From Lachnospira sp. UBA3212 (GTDB taxonomy: Bacteria > Bacillota > Clostridia > Lachnospirales > Lachnospiraceae), in assembly GCA_002363615.1 (NCBI GenBank), contig DEWK01000020.1:1-64000 (forward strand): a DNA stretch of 64,000 nt, in the 5' to 3' direction. Under the pieces are notes generated by a model. That model saw only the letters and a program-made list of their open reading frames with translations, had not been told where the DNA came from and did no database searches. Numbering within the stretch: the stretch's first letter is position 1; each line of letters opens with the position of its first letter. Positions 42,414-51,015 of the stretch are shown here, one piece after another. Both the position numbers and the translations under genes were made by a program.

Positions 42414-45400
42414 CTACTCTTCACTAGGCTGATCATCCCCCAGCTGGTCCTCAATTAAATTAACGGAAACAAGTGTTGATACACCCTTCTCTTGCATGGT
42501 AATACCATAGAGACGGTCTGCAGCATTCATGGTTCCTCTTCTATGGGTAATCACAATAAACTGAGTATTTTCTGTCAGCTTATGAAGGTATTCTGCAAAT
42601 CTTGTTACATTCGAATCATCCAAGGCCGCCTCAATCTCATCTAAAAGACAGAATGGAGATGGCTTTAGATTTTGAATGGCAAATAATAAGGAAATGGCAG
42701 TAAGCGCCTTCTCTCCTCCAGACATTTGCATCATATTTTTCAATTTCTTTCCAGGTGGTTGAGAAACAATTCGAATTTCTGACTCTAATACATCCCCTTC
42801 TTCAAGGATGATCTCACCCTTTCCACCACCAAACAGTTCTTGGAAAACCTTATTAAATTCGCTTTGAATCTGCGCAAACTTTTCATTGAATTGCTTTCGC
42901 ATTCCCTTATCCAGTTCTGCCACAATTCCCATAAGGTTTTCCTTGGCTTCGGTTAAATCCTTGTGCTGAGCAGACATAAATTCATATCTTGCACCAACTT
43001 CCTTATACTGTTCAATCGAATTTACATCCACTGAACCCAGCCCCTTGATTTTTCCTTTTAAACTATTTACCTCTTTATTAAGATCTGTGGTCTTCATAGT
43101 AGAAAGTTCTTCTTCCTTTGATCCTTCAGCCTCTGCCTCACTAGCAGTTAGCTCATATTCGGTCCAAAGGTACTCTACCATGGAATTTTCCTGATCCTCG
43201 TACTTTTCAATACTTGAATTCAAACGATAAATTTCCTTATCCAGTTCCGAAATCCGGTTAGAAAATTCCTCTCGCTTGCGGAAGAAATCTTTATGAGAAG
43301 AAGACTGGTCTTCATATTCTTCCTTAGCAAGTCGAATGGTCTCATCTAAGGATTCCTGTTCTTTTTTTAAAACTTCCAGTTTCTGATTTAAAGAAAGAAT
43401 CTCCGCTTCCTTATTAGAAACTGCATCCTTAGATCCATCCTGATTTTGAGAAATCCGCAAAATCTCTTCCTTTAAGTCGGCAATTTCCTCTTTGATTCGT
43501 TCCATATTCTGAACATTAAAGGCATTACGACTCTTGATTTCTCCAATGATTAATTCCGAATTGTGAACCTTATTTTCAATTTCAGAAATTTCATTTTCCT
43601 TGTTGCTAACCTCCTGGCTTGCAAGTTCAATTCTTCCCTTTAATTCCTCGCGGATTTTTTCGAAATCACTTAAATCAAGACCTAATTTTTTATTATTCTC
43701 TTGGATTTCTGAAAGCTCATCCTCAAGTTTTTCTTTCTGAACGGAAACTTCCATTACGGAATTCTCTAATTCCTCACGTTTTTTATCGGCCTGAGTCACC
43801 TTCATCCTAGCGTTGTTTAAAAGAATAATCTGTTGCTGTAAAACATCTCTAGCCTTTTCTGATTCTTCCTTTAAGCCTACTAAATCCAATTCTTGCTTGG
43901 CAAGTTCTGTTTTCTTGTCCTGAATCACTTTTGCTAAATCATCCACCTGCTTTTGAAGGTCTTCGATTTCTCTTCGACGTCCAAGTAAATTCGAGGAATT
44001 TTTAAAGGCACCACCCGACATGGAACCACCTGGATTCAACTGTTCTCCATCTAAAGTTACCATGCGAAGGCTATAACGATACTTTCTTGCCATGGCAATG
44101 GCATGATCTATGGTATCTAAGACTAAGGTTCTACCAAGTAAAAATTTGGCAACCCCTTCATATTCTGTCTTAATGCTTACCAATTCACTGGCCAATCCAA
44201 TAACTCCTGGTTCTCTTAATGCTTCTTCCCTAGTAAAACCTGTCTTGTTATTCATAGCTGATAAGGGAAGGAAGGTGGCACGACCCGCCTTATTTTCCTT
44301 TAAGAAGGCAATAAGATTTTTAGCGGTTACTTCATTATCTGTTACCACATTCTGGATGGAACCACCCAAAGCTGTTTCAATGGCGGTTTCATACTTTTCT
44401 TCCGTCTTAATAATATCTGCTACAACACCGATAATTCCCTTAAAGCGTCCCTTCTGCTCCATGATTCTTTTAATGGAATTTCCATATCCCTCATATCGCT
44501 CGGTAATATTTTTTAAAGATTCTAAACGAGAGGATACCCTATGATACTCTCCACGATTCTTCTCTAAAATCTGACGTTTTTCCTGACAGTCCTTTTGTAA
44601 GTCCACAATAGCATCAACTAGATGCTCGCTTTTCTCTTTGGTATCTGCCACTTCCTCTTCGTTTTTTTGCAGGTCACTTTTTAAACTTTCGATTAACTTT
44701 GCCTGAAGACTCTGATCCTCCTTGCTTTTAGCAAGTTTGGCAAGAATTTCTTCATTTCTTTCTTTAACGGAAGAGAGCATCCTGTCATACCCTTCCATGC
44801 GAGCATGAACCTTAGAGGTCTCATTCTCATTGTTAATCAGTTCCTGCTTAGCAGACTCAAGTTCTGACCTTCTTTCTTCTAATTCCTGTTTCTGGAAGGC
44901 TAATATAGAATCTGAATCTTCTCTTAAATGGATTTGATCAGAAAGTTCTTTGGCAATCTTTTCCTTTTCTTCCTCCATAAGAGAGAGTTCTTTTTCCTTC
45001 TTTTCCAGATTTTCCCTGCTGTCTACTAACTGCTTATTATAAAACTCATCATTGTTTTTTACCGAATGAATCTGTTCTTTTAAAAGCTCAATCTGACCAT
45101 AGTGGATTTGGATCTCTTCCTTCTTTTCACCGGCCTGACGGGTAAGATCATTCACCCTAGCATTTAGATTTTCAATATAAGTCTCTAATTCCTCATATTT
45201 TTGTTTGGTCTCTTCAAATGCTTCCTTGGTTTCTTCTAGATCTTCACTGGCAATCTCAAGTGCCTGATTCGCTTCCCCGTGTTTTTTTGATAAATCCTTC
45301 ATACGGAGTTGAAATAAATCAATGTCTGCCTTACGAAGAGCATTTTTATATTCCAGATAATTTTTTGCCTTTTCTGACTGGATTTTTAAAGGACCTACCT

Positions 45401-46001
45401 GCTTTTCAAGCTCCCCTAAGATATCTTCTACTCGAACCAAATTTTGATTTTCATCTTCTAATTTCTTAAGGGCTTCATTCTTTCTACGCTTGAATTTAAC
45501 GATTCCTGCAGCCTCATCAAAGAGTTCCCTTCTTTCATCTGGCTTACCATTTAAAATTTTATCAATCTGTCCCTGACCAATCATTGAGTAGCCATCCTTG
45601 CCAATACCAGTATCATAAAAAAGCTCATTAATATCTCGTAAACGACAAGCCGTTCCATTCATCATATATTCACTTTCACCTGAACGGAAAAGACGTCTTG
45701 ATACTGTTACCTCTTCAAAATCCACTGGCAATACATGGTCGGAATTGTCTAAGGTAATAGCCACATAGGCAAATCCCAAAGGTTTACGATTTTCTGTTCC
45801 GGAAAAAATAACATCCTCCATCTTTGCCCCACGCAGTTGCTTGATTTTTTGCTCACCAAGTACCCAACGTACAGCATCTGCAACATTACTTTTTCCAGAA
45901 CCATTGGGACCAACGATTCCGGTAATTCCATTATGGAATTCAAATCTCATCTTATTGGCAAAAGACTTAAATCCCTGTACTTCCAAACTTTTTAAATACA
46001 T
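42414..46001 (-). CDS. smc: Chromosome segregation protein SMC
   Basis: 1195 residues. N-terminal Walker A Gly-Pro-Asn-Gly-Ser-Gly-Lys-Ser-Asn; long coiled coil (about 170-500); hinge (about 515-640, with Gly-Gly-Ser-Met-Ser-Gly-Gly-Ala-Phe just after it); second coiled coil (about 670-1020); and C-terminal ABC signature Met-Ser-Gly-Gly-Glu-Lys-Ala-Leu with Walker B Cys-Leu-Leu-Asp-Glu-Ile-Glu-Ala-Ala-Leu-Asp. Full length with no lesion. It starts three bases after the rnc stop. ScpA and ScpB are not in the window. Confidence 0.98.
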   Translation of the reverse strand: MYLKSLEVQGFKSFANKMRFEFHNGITGIVGPNGSGKSNVADAVRWVLGEQKIKQLRGAKMEDVIFSGTENRKPLGFAYVAITLDNSDHVLPVDFEEVTVSRRLFRSGESEYMMNGTACRLRDINELFYDTGIGKDGYSMIGQGQIDKILNGKPDERRELFDEAAGIVKFKRRKNEALKKLEDENQNLVRVEDILGELEKQVGPLKIQSEKAKNYLEYKNALRKADIDLFQLRMKDLSKKHGEANQALEIASEDLEETKEAFEETKQKYEELETYIENLNARVNDLTRQAGEKKEEIQIHYGQIELLKEQIHSVKNNDEFYNKQLVDSRENLEKKEKELSLMEEEKEKIAKELSDQIHLREDSDSILAFQKQELEERRSELESAKQELINNENETSKVHARMEGYDRMLSSVKERNEEILAKLAKSKEDQSLQAKLIESLKSDLQKNEEEVADTKEKSEHLVDAIVDLQKDCQEKRQILEKNRGEYHRVSSRLESLKNITERYEGYGNSIKRIMEQKGRFKGIIGVVADIIKTEEKYETAIETALGGSIQNVVTDNEVTAKNLIAFLKENKAGRATFLPLSAMNNKTGFTREEALREPGVIGLASELVSIKTEYEGVAKFLLGRTLVLDTIDHAIAMARKYRYSLRMVTLDGEQLNPGGSMSGGAFKNSSNLLGRRREIEDLQKQVDDLAKVIQDKKTELAKQELDLVGLKEESEKARDVLQQQIILLNNARMKVTQADKKREELENSVMEVSVQKEKLEDELSEIQENNKKLGLDLSDFEKIREELKGRIELASQEVSNKENEISEIENKVHNSELIIGEIKSRNAFNVQNMERIKEEIADLKEEILRISQNQDGSKDAVSNKEAEILSLNQKLEVLKKEQESLDETIRLAKEEYEDQSSSHKDFFRKREEFSNRISELDKEIYRLNSSIEKYEDQENSMVEYLWTEYELTASEAEAEGSKEEELSTMKTTDLNKEVNSLKGKIKGLGSVDVNSIEQYKEVGARYEFMSAQHKDLTEAKENLMGIVAELDKGMRKQFNEKFAQIQSEFNKVFQELFGGGKGEIILEEGDVLESEIRIVSQPPGKKLKNMMQMSGGEKALTAISLLFAIQNLKPSPFCLLDEIEAALDDSNVTRFAEYLHKLTENTQFIVITHRRGTMNAADRLYGITMQEKGVSTLVSVNLIEDQLGDDQPSEE

Positions 46002-46004
46002 GTT

Positions 46005-46769
46005 CTACTTCCTTAATTTTTTTATGGTCTCATATGCAGCCTTTTGTTCTGCATCCTTTTTTGTGTGAGACCGACCTTCTCCATATAATTTTCCTCCAAT
46101 GGTTGCACCCATGCAGTAAAACTTATCATGAGCAGGTCCAGACTCAGAAAGAACCACATACTTTAGTTCTTTCCCATGATATTTTGACTGGACGATTTCC
46201 TGAAGAATCGTCTTACTATCCAAGAATAAACGTTTATTTTCAATATCATTTAAAATGAATTTTAATATAAATGCATTGGCCGATTCAAAGCCACCATCTA
46301 AATAAATGGCTCCAATCACAGCTTCCAAGGCATCGGAGATAATGGATGGACGATTTCTTCCTCCTCCTCGGTCCTCACCTATCCCTAAAAAGATATAGTC
46401 TACCAAGCCCATTTCCTTTGAAATCTCTGCTAATATTGGCTCACAAACTACACTGGCTCTTAACTTAGACATATCCCCTTCCGACATATTGGGATATTTT
46501 TTAAAAAGGAAGTAAGAGGAAGAAAGCTCTAAGACAGCATCTCCCAAAAACTCCAAACGCTCGTTGTGATCTCCAGGCATCAAGTGCTTATTCACTCGAC
46601 TGGCATTATGACTTTTTTCCTCATTTGCATAAGATCTGTGCGTTAATGCAAGAATTAAATACTCCTTGTTCTTAAAATGATATCCAATTTTTTCTTCCAG
46701 TTGAGGAAGTCTTCCGTACATTGAAGTACTTGTAAACACCGTCTGCTTCTTTACTTCTCTTCCAGACAT
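46005..46769 (-). CDS. rnc: Ribonuclease III
   Basis: Cuts double-stranded RNA, including rRNA precursors. 254 residues. The catalytic signature Glu-Arg-Leu-Glu-Phe-Leu-Gly-Asp-Ala-Val-Leu-Glu is intact, with the second acidic site in Asp-Ala-Leu-Glu-Ala-Val-Ile-Gly-Ala. The double-stranded-RNA binding domain covers about 182-254. AGGAGAGG precedes the ATG at 46769, which overlaps the 3' end of plsX by 19 bases; a later Met at residue 17 lacks such a site. Confidence 0.97.
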   Translation of the reverse strand: MSGREVKKQTVFTSTSMYGRLPQLEEKIGYHFKNKEYLILALTHRSYANEEKSHNASRVNKHLMPGDHNERLEFLGDAVLELSSSYFLFKKYPNMSEGDMSKLRASVVCEPILAEISKEMGLVDYIFLGIGEDRGGGRNRPSIISDALEAVIGAIYLDGGFESANAFILKFILNDIENKRLFLDSKTILQEIVQSKYHGKELKYVVLSESGPAHDKFYCMGATIGGKLYGEGRSHTKKDAEQKAAYETIKKLRK

Positions 46770-47761
46770 AATCCTCTCCTAATCTTATCATTGATTTCCA
46801 TTTCCTTGAAACTTACTACTTGGAAAATAGAATTCTTAACTTCTTCTGCCTTAGCATTACCATGTGTTTTAACTACAAGTCCCTTAAGGCCTAACATAGG
46901 AGCACCTCCGTACTTGGCAGCATCAAAGGCTTTCATACTTTCCTTTAAGGCTGGCTTGATCAAAAAGCCACCAATCTTAGAACGAAGATTACTCATAAGT
47001 CCCTTTTTAATGATCTTACGGACTGTAAGGCCTACTCCTTCATACATTTTCAAAATAACATTACCAACAAAGGCCTCAGCCACCACTACGTCACAATATC
47101 CTGCTGGAATATCTCTGGCCTCACAAGAACCTACAAAGTTAATGTTAGGAGCCTCCTTTAATACCGGCATGGTTTCTTTTACCAAGGCATTTCCCTTTTC
47201 TTCCTCTGCTCCAATGTTTACCAAACCAACGCTAGGATTCTTTACTCCCATAATATTTTCCATATAAACAGAACCCATCTGGGCAAACTGAACAATATGG
47301 TTTGGTCTGGCATCTACATTGGCTCCACAATCCAAAAGTAAAGAAAATCCTTTTTCTGTAGGAATCAAAGATGCAAACGGTGATCTTTCCACTCCCTTGA
47401 TTCTTCCTACAATAATCTGTCCACCTACCAAACATGCTCCGGAGCTACCTGCAGTCACCAGACCATCTGCTTCACCATTTTTTACAGCATACATGCACCC
47501 TACCATAGAAGACTCCTTCTTGGTTCTTACTGCCTGTACCGGTGGCTCCTCTGTAGCAATCACTTCAGGCTTATGTACCACCTGAATCTGGGCTTCATTA
47601 TACTTGTACTTAGCAAGTTCTTTCTTTACCTGATCTTCAATTCCATATAAAAGAACCTTGATATTTGCGTTCTCCTGTACCGCCTCAACAGCTCCCTTTA
47701 CAATTTCCAGAGGGGCATTATCTCCACCCATTGCATCAACAGCTACGATTGTCTGACTCAT
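46751..47761 (-). CDS. plsX: Phosphate acyltransferase PlsX
   Basis: PlsX converts acyl-ACP to acyl-phosphate for PlsY. 336 residues. Conserved Asp-Ala-Met-Gly-Gly-Asp-Asn-Ala-Pro start, Ser-Gly-Ala-Cys-Leu-Val-Gly-Gly, Asp-Cys-Gly-Ala-Asn-Val-Asp-Ala and Pro-Met-Leu-Gly-Leu-Lys-Gly. In many Firmicutes acpP lies between plsX and rnc; here it is missing and plsX overlaps rnc directly. rpmF, often just upstream, is also absent. Confidence 0.96.
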   Translation of the reverse strand: MSQTIVAVDAMGGDNAPLEIVKGAVEAVQENANIKVLLYGIEDQVKKELAKYKYNEAQIQVVHKPEVIATEEPPVQAVRTKKESSMVGCMYAVKNGEADGLVTAGSSGACLVGGQIIVGRIKGVERSPFASLIPTEKGFSLLLDCGANVDARPNHIVQFAQMGSVYMENIMGVKNPSVGLVNIGAEEEKGNALVKETMPVLKEAPNINFVGSCEARDIPAGYCDVVVAEAFVGNVILKMYEGVGLTVRKIIKKGLMSNLRSKIGGFLIKPALKESMKAFDAAKYGGAPMLGLKGLVVKTHGNAKAEEVKNSIFQVVSFKEMEINDKIRRGLCLEEK

Positions 47762-47789
47762 ATTTCTAACTCCTTTTCTTAACGCAACA

Positions 47790-47821
47790 TATCAGCCCTA
47801 AGCGAAAGCCCAGGGCTGATA
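47790..47821 (-). other. Perfect hairpin between the repeat-protein gene and plsX
   Basis: Ten-base arms TATCAGCCCT and AGGGCTGATA enclose a 12-base loop that itself contains GGGCTTTCGCTT. It lacks a clear T run on the minus strand, so it could be a weak terminator, a processing site or a leader element of plsX. Confidence 0.5.
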
Positions 47822-47846
47822 CTTGCAAAATTAATTACCTTTAATT

Positions 47847-49367
47847 TTAGTTATTACTTGCATTCTTCGTATAAATTTCTTCGAGAAGGTTAATAAATTC
47901 TGGAACCTTATCCTCCTCGATGGTGATTCGCATATTCTTAAATGCAGCCTTACAAGATTTCGTAAGACCTGAAGCAAGAACATCTCTTTCACGAGGCTTT
48001 ACATAAAGTCCCTTGAATACACCATAACTGGTTAAGAGGCCATTCTCATCTTTCTGATAGGTGAATAAAACACGAAGTCTATGTTTATCCATAATTCCTG
48101 TTAAGATAGCTTCATATGAATTATCTACCTTCTTAGCATCTTCGCGCTCTACCTCAACAAAGAGAATCTCATTCTCCTTAGGTTCTTTCTCCTTAACCTT
48201 CTGATCAATGAATTCATTCAATGGCATAGACATAAGTGCCTTCTTAGCTTCTTCTTCCGCTTTTTTTCTAACCTCTTCTTCCGCCTTAGCTTTCTCTTCA
48301 GCAGCCTTCTTTTCTGCCTCTGCCTTTGCCTTAGCTTTCGCCTCAGCTTCTGCATTCCGTTCTACAACCTTCTGGGCTTCAACCTTAGCATCTGTAACTT
48401 CCTTGACACTATTCTTAACAACTTCTGCCTTCTTAGCAAGTTCCTCTAAGGCTTTCTTCTTAGCTTCTTCTTCCGCCTTCTTCTTAGCTTCCGCCTCTGC
48501 CTTAGCCTTAGCTTCTTCTTCCGCCTTCTTCTTAGCTTCCGCCTCTGCCTTAGCCTTAGCTAGCTCTTCTGCCTTCTTCCTTGCTTCCGCCTCTGCCTTA
48601 GCCTTAGCTACCTCTTCTGCCTTCTTCCTTGCTTCCGCCTCTGCTTTAGCCTTCTCTTCAGCAGCCTTCTTTTCCGCCTCTGCCTTAGCCTTCTCTTCAG
48701 CAGCCTTCTTTTCTGCCTCTGCCTTAGCCTTCTCTTCAGCAGCCTTCTTTTCTGCCTCTGCCTTAGCCTTAGCTTCTTCCGCCTTCTTCTTGGCCTCTTC
48801 TTCTTTCTTTGCAGCAAACAATCCACCTAAACCAAAGATTCCACCAGCTGCAACTGCCTTTGCAGGATTCTTATTCTCCTCCTCTTTCCTAGCAGTCTTC
48901 TCTTCCTTATTATCCTTTGCAGGTGCTTCCTCTGGTTTTTTCTCTTGAGCTGGAGCGTCAGTTTCTTCCTCAGGAATTTCCTCCTGATCTGATTTTTCCT
49001 CAGTAGTTACTGCTTCTTCTTTCATCTCAATCTGCTTCTCGTCTTTTGCCTCGATTAGCTTCAATAAATCCGGAAGTTCATCCTGACTATATCCGTCTGA
49101 ACCATCTGCAAATTTAAAATAATTCAAAGGATTTTCGCGAATCTTTAAAATCTTATAAAGTTCGAAGTTCGCTACTTTTTCAGAATCATAACTGCCAATA
49201 ATTGCACAGTCAGAATAACCATCATCTAAAAAGAATTCCTTCCCCTCCTGAACTACCTTAACACGACCAATTGTCGCAAGGTTACGGAATGCCACGATAT
49301 GAAACTTGTGAAATGCATACACCACATCGTAGTTAATACTTTGATCCAATAATAATTTCTGACTCAT
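47847..49367 (-). CDS. Repeat-rich Lys/Ala/Glu coiled-coil protein of unknown function
   Basis: 506 residues. An N-terminal globular part (about 1-95) has no recognised motif. An acidic linker follows, then a short Ala/Gly hydrophobic patch near 170-185 (Ala-Ala-Gly-Gly-Ile-Phe-Gly-Leu-Gly-Gly). About 190-390 is an almost uninterrupted Lys/Ala/Glu helical region built of 13- and 16-residue repeats, similar in composition to TolA. A C-terminal globular domain (about 395-506) follows. No signal peptide is seen. It is 74 bases downstream of the SPFH protein gene on the same strand, which suggests a joint role, perhaps as a scaffold. Function unknown. Confidence 0.85.
   Translation of the reverse strand: MSQKLLLDQSINYDVVYAFHKFHIVAFRNLATIGRVKVVQEGKEFFLDDGYSDCAIIGSYDSEKVANFELYKILKIRENPLNYFKFADGSDGYSQDELPDLLKLIEAKDEKQIEMKEEAVTTEEKSDQEEIPEEETDAPAQEKKPEEAPAKDNKEEKTARKEEENKNPAKAVAAGGIFGLGGLFAAKKEEEAKKKAEEAKAKAEAEKKAAEEKAKAEAEKKAAEEKAKAEAEKKAAEEKAKAEAEARKKAEEVAKAKAEAEARKKAEELAKAKAEAEAKKKAEEEAKAKAEAEAKKKAEEEAKKKALEELAKKAEVVKNSVKEVTDAKVEAQKVVERNAEAEAKAKAKAEAEKKAAEEKAKAEEEVRKKAEEEAKKALMSMPLNEFIDQKVKEKEPKENEILFVEVEREDAKKVDNSYEAILTGIMDKHRLRVLFTYQKDENGLLTSYGVFKGLYVKPRERDVLASGLTKSCKAAFKNMRITIEEDKVPEFINLLEEIYTKNASNN
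48470..48775 (-). repeat. Tandem repeats within the coiled-coil gene (48-nt and 39-nt units)
   Basis: Four near-identical copies spaced exactly 48 bases apart (anchored by CTTCCGCC at 48488, 48536, 48584 and 48632), and three copies spaced exactly 39 bases apart (anchored at 48651, 48690 and 48729). Both periods keep the reading frame, giving 16- and 13-residue protein units, so copy number could change by slippage without breaking the gene. Confidence 0.85.
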
Positions 49368-49441
49368 CCATCTGCCTCCCTTATGTGTAAAATTCGTTTT
49401 AGTTTGTAAGCAACCTTATTAAAGTCTCTGCAAATGATTTC

Positions 49442-50512
49442 TTATAAATTGGTCTCTGTTACATCAATTGACTTCTTTGTGCCCGGCTGAGCATTCGTAA
49501 TCTCTCCCTCAATTTTCTTGGAAGATTCAACGACCTTTTTTGTAAAGTCTTTTGGATCAAGATCATCATCACAACATACATCAACCGTTGTTTCCTTCTT
49601 TTCTTTTGGACTCATGTCGATTTTTGTATAATCTCCAACCCCCAGTGCCTCACCTGCAACACCAAGACCACCAACGATATCTGTTAAATCGTTTGGCATA
49701 AAAATCTTGGTTGCTCGTCCGTCGGCAACTTCCTTCAATGTTTCTAACTTCTTTAAAACCAATACATTTGCATCAGTCCTTGCTTCTCTTAATAATTCCA
49801 GACCCTTAGCCTCAGCATCATAGGTCAAACGAATGGATTCGGCACGACCGGTAGCAAGTGCAATCTGAGCATCTCTTTCAGCCTCTGCAGCAAGAATCTT
49901 TGCCTGCTTATCACCTTCTGCTCTAGCAACTACGGCCTGTTTGTGTGCTTCTGCCTCTAATAAGGTTTCACGCTTTTCACGTTCTGCCTTCATCTGTTTC
50001 TCCATGGCTTCCTGAATTTCACGTGGTGGAATAATATTTTTTAACTCTACACGATTTACCTTAATACCCCATGGATCTGTGGCATCATCTAAGATTTCTC
50101 TCATCTTAGTATTAATAATATCTCTTGATGTTAAGGTATCATCAAGTTCCAATTCACCTACGATATTACGTAAGGTGGTTGCAGTTAAATTCTCAAGAGC
50201 AATAATTGGATTTTCAACACCATAAGTAAATAGTCTGGCATCAAAAATAGAATAATAAATAACGCTATCAATCTTGATTGTTACATTATCCTTTGTAATC
50301 ACTGGCTGAGGTGGAAAATCATTCACCTGCTCCTTAAATGACACTTTTTTACGAATCTGCTGAATCACAGGAATCTTAAAATGAATTCCTCTTTGCCACG
50401 TTCCGGTATACCTTCCCAAGGTTTCAATTACCATTCCCTGTGACTCCGGAACAATTTTCATAATACTAATTAATAGTATCACCAAAATAACTACAAAAAT
50501 TAATGGTCCCAC
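49442..50512 (-). CDS. SPFH/band 7 (stomatin-like) membrane protein
   Basis: 356 residues. One N-terminal membrane helix (about 2-22), then the SPFH domain starting Val-Pro-Glu-Ser-Gln-Gly-Met-Val-Ile-Glu-Thr-Leu-Gly-Arg-Tyr, with the stomatin-type Pro-Pro-Arg-Glu-Ile-Gln-Glu-Ala-Met block. An Ala/Glu-rich coiled coil (about 165-255) follows, then a variable acidic tail with Cys-Cys-Asp-Asp-Asp. It resembles QmcA and stomatin-like proteins that form large membrane oligomers and organise proteases or microdomains. No NfeD-type partner is adjacent; the next gene is the repeat-rich coiled-coil protein. Confidence 0.92.
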   Translation of the reverse strand: MGPLIFVVILVILLISIMKIVPESQGMVIETLGRYTGTWQRGIHFKIPVIQQIRKKVSFKEQVNDFPPQPVITKDNVTIKIDSVIYYSIFDARLFTYGVENPIIALENLTATTLRNIVGELELDDTLTSRDIINTKMREILDDATDPWGIKVNRVELKNIIPPREIQEAMEKQMKAEREKRETLLEAEAHKQAVVARAEGDKQAKILAAEAERDAQIALATGRAESIRLTYDAEAKGLELLREARTDANVLVLKKLETLKEVADGRATKIFMPNDLTDIVGGLGVAGEALGVGDYTKIDMSPKEKKETTVDVCCDDDLDPKDFTKKVVESSKKIEGEITNAQPGTKKSIDVTETNL

Positions 50513-50578
50513 AACAATATCCTCCTAATAATCTATACTTCTTTTAAGGCTTATCTTTCGCCACTAAAAGTTGCTTTT

Positions 50579-50607
50579 ATTTTATCACAATCGTTACTTT
50601 AAGGCAA
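50579..50607 (-). promoter_or_regulatory. Promoter of the SPFH gene
   Basis: TTGCCT (50602-50607), a 17-base spacer and TAAAAT (50579-50584). AGGAGG lies close to the start codon. Upstream, a CTTGCC/GGCAAG mini-hairpin lies near 50639-50653; nothing else is seen between here and the tRNA terminator. Confidence 0.6.
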
Positions 50608-50670
50608 CTAATTTCCCCAAGAGTCGATGGAGGTTTTCTTGCCGCAGGCAAGCCGAGTTCAAGTTTCCTT

Positions 50671-50699
50671 AAAAAAAAGACAGGTATTTAACCTGCCTT
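50671..50699 (-). terminator. Terminator of the tRNA-Leu gene
   Basis: CAGGT/ACCTG stem extended by an outer G-C pair, with an A-T loop, followed by T8 on the minus strand, seven bases past the tRNA. Confidence 0.75.
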
Positions 50700-50706
50700 T
50701 CATTCA

Positions 50707-50790
50707 TGCGGAAGATGGGACTTGAACCCACACGTTATTGCTAACACTAGATCCTTAGTCTAGCCTGTCTGCCAGTTCCAGCACTTCCGC
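50707..50790 (-). tRNA. tRNA-Leu, anticodon AAG
   Basis: 84 bases, class II. Acceptor GCGGAAG pairs with CTTCCGC and A is the discriminator, as expected for leucine. The D loop contains AACTGGCAGA. The anticodon stem CTAGA/TCTAG closes a seven-base loop CTAAGGA: T33, then AAG at 34-36. There is a long variable arm, and a T arm GTGGG-TTCAAGT-CCCAT. CCA is not encoded. It reads CUU, and more codons if A34 is converted to inosine. It forms a single-gene transcript. Confidence 0.95.
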
Positions 50791-50839
50791 ATCTCACAAT
50801 ATTAAATTGTGTGAACGTCAACTCACGTCAACGCTCTTT

Positions 50840-50867
50840 ATTATACACGGTTTAGAAAATATGTCAA
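50840..50867 (-). promoter_or_regulatory. Promoter of the tRNA-Leu gene
   Basis: TTGACA (50862-50867), a 16-base spacer and TATAAT (50840-50845): both boxes match consensus. The remaining bases 50868-51015, up to the SGNH gene, hold no gene or clear signal that I can see. Confidence 0.8.
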
Positions 50868-51015
50868 CAACTTTTTATCATTTTTTTAAATTTAACTCAC
50901 CTGGAAAAATTCCTCCCACTCTCATCTTTGGCGAAGGTGGAAGTTATGAAAACAGGATTCTAAAACCGTCCGATACTGAATATACCATAGGTTTTCCCTC
51001 TTATGCAAGTGATTT

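Noticed and set aside
48470..48775. CRISPR-like regular spacing
   Set aside because: The 48- and 39-base units are contiguous coding repeats without unique spacers and stay in frame with the coiled-coil gene.
48208..48948. A 246-codon Ala/Ser/Phe-rich open frame on the plus strand
   Set aside because: It is the antisense reading of the Lys/Ala/Glu repeat region; low-complexity coding DNA keeps the opposite frame open. It has no ribosome binding site and an implausible composition.
50707..50790. Reading the tRNA-Leu anticodon as UAA
   Set aside because: The anticodon stem CTAGA/TCTAG and the invariant T33 fix the seven-base loop, which gives AAG.
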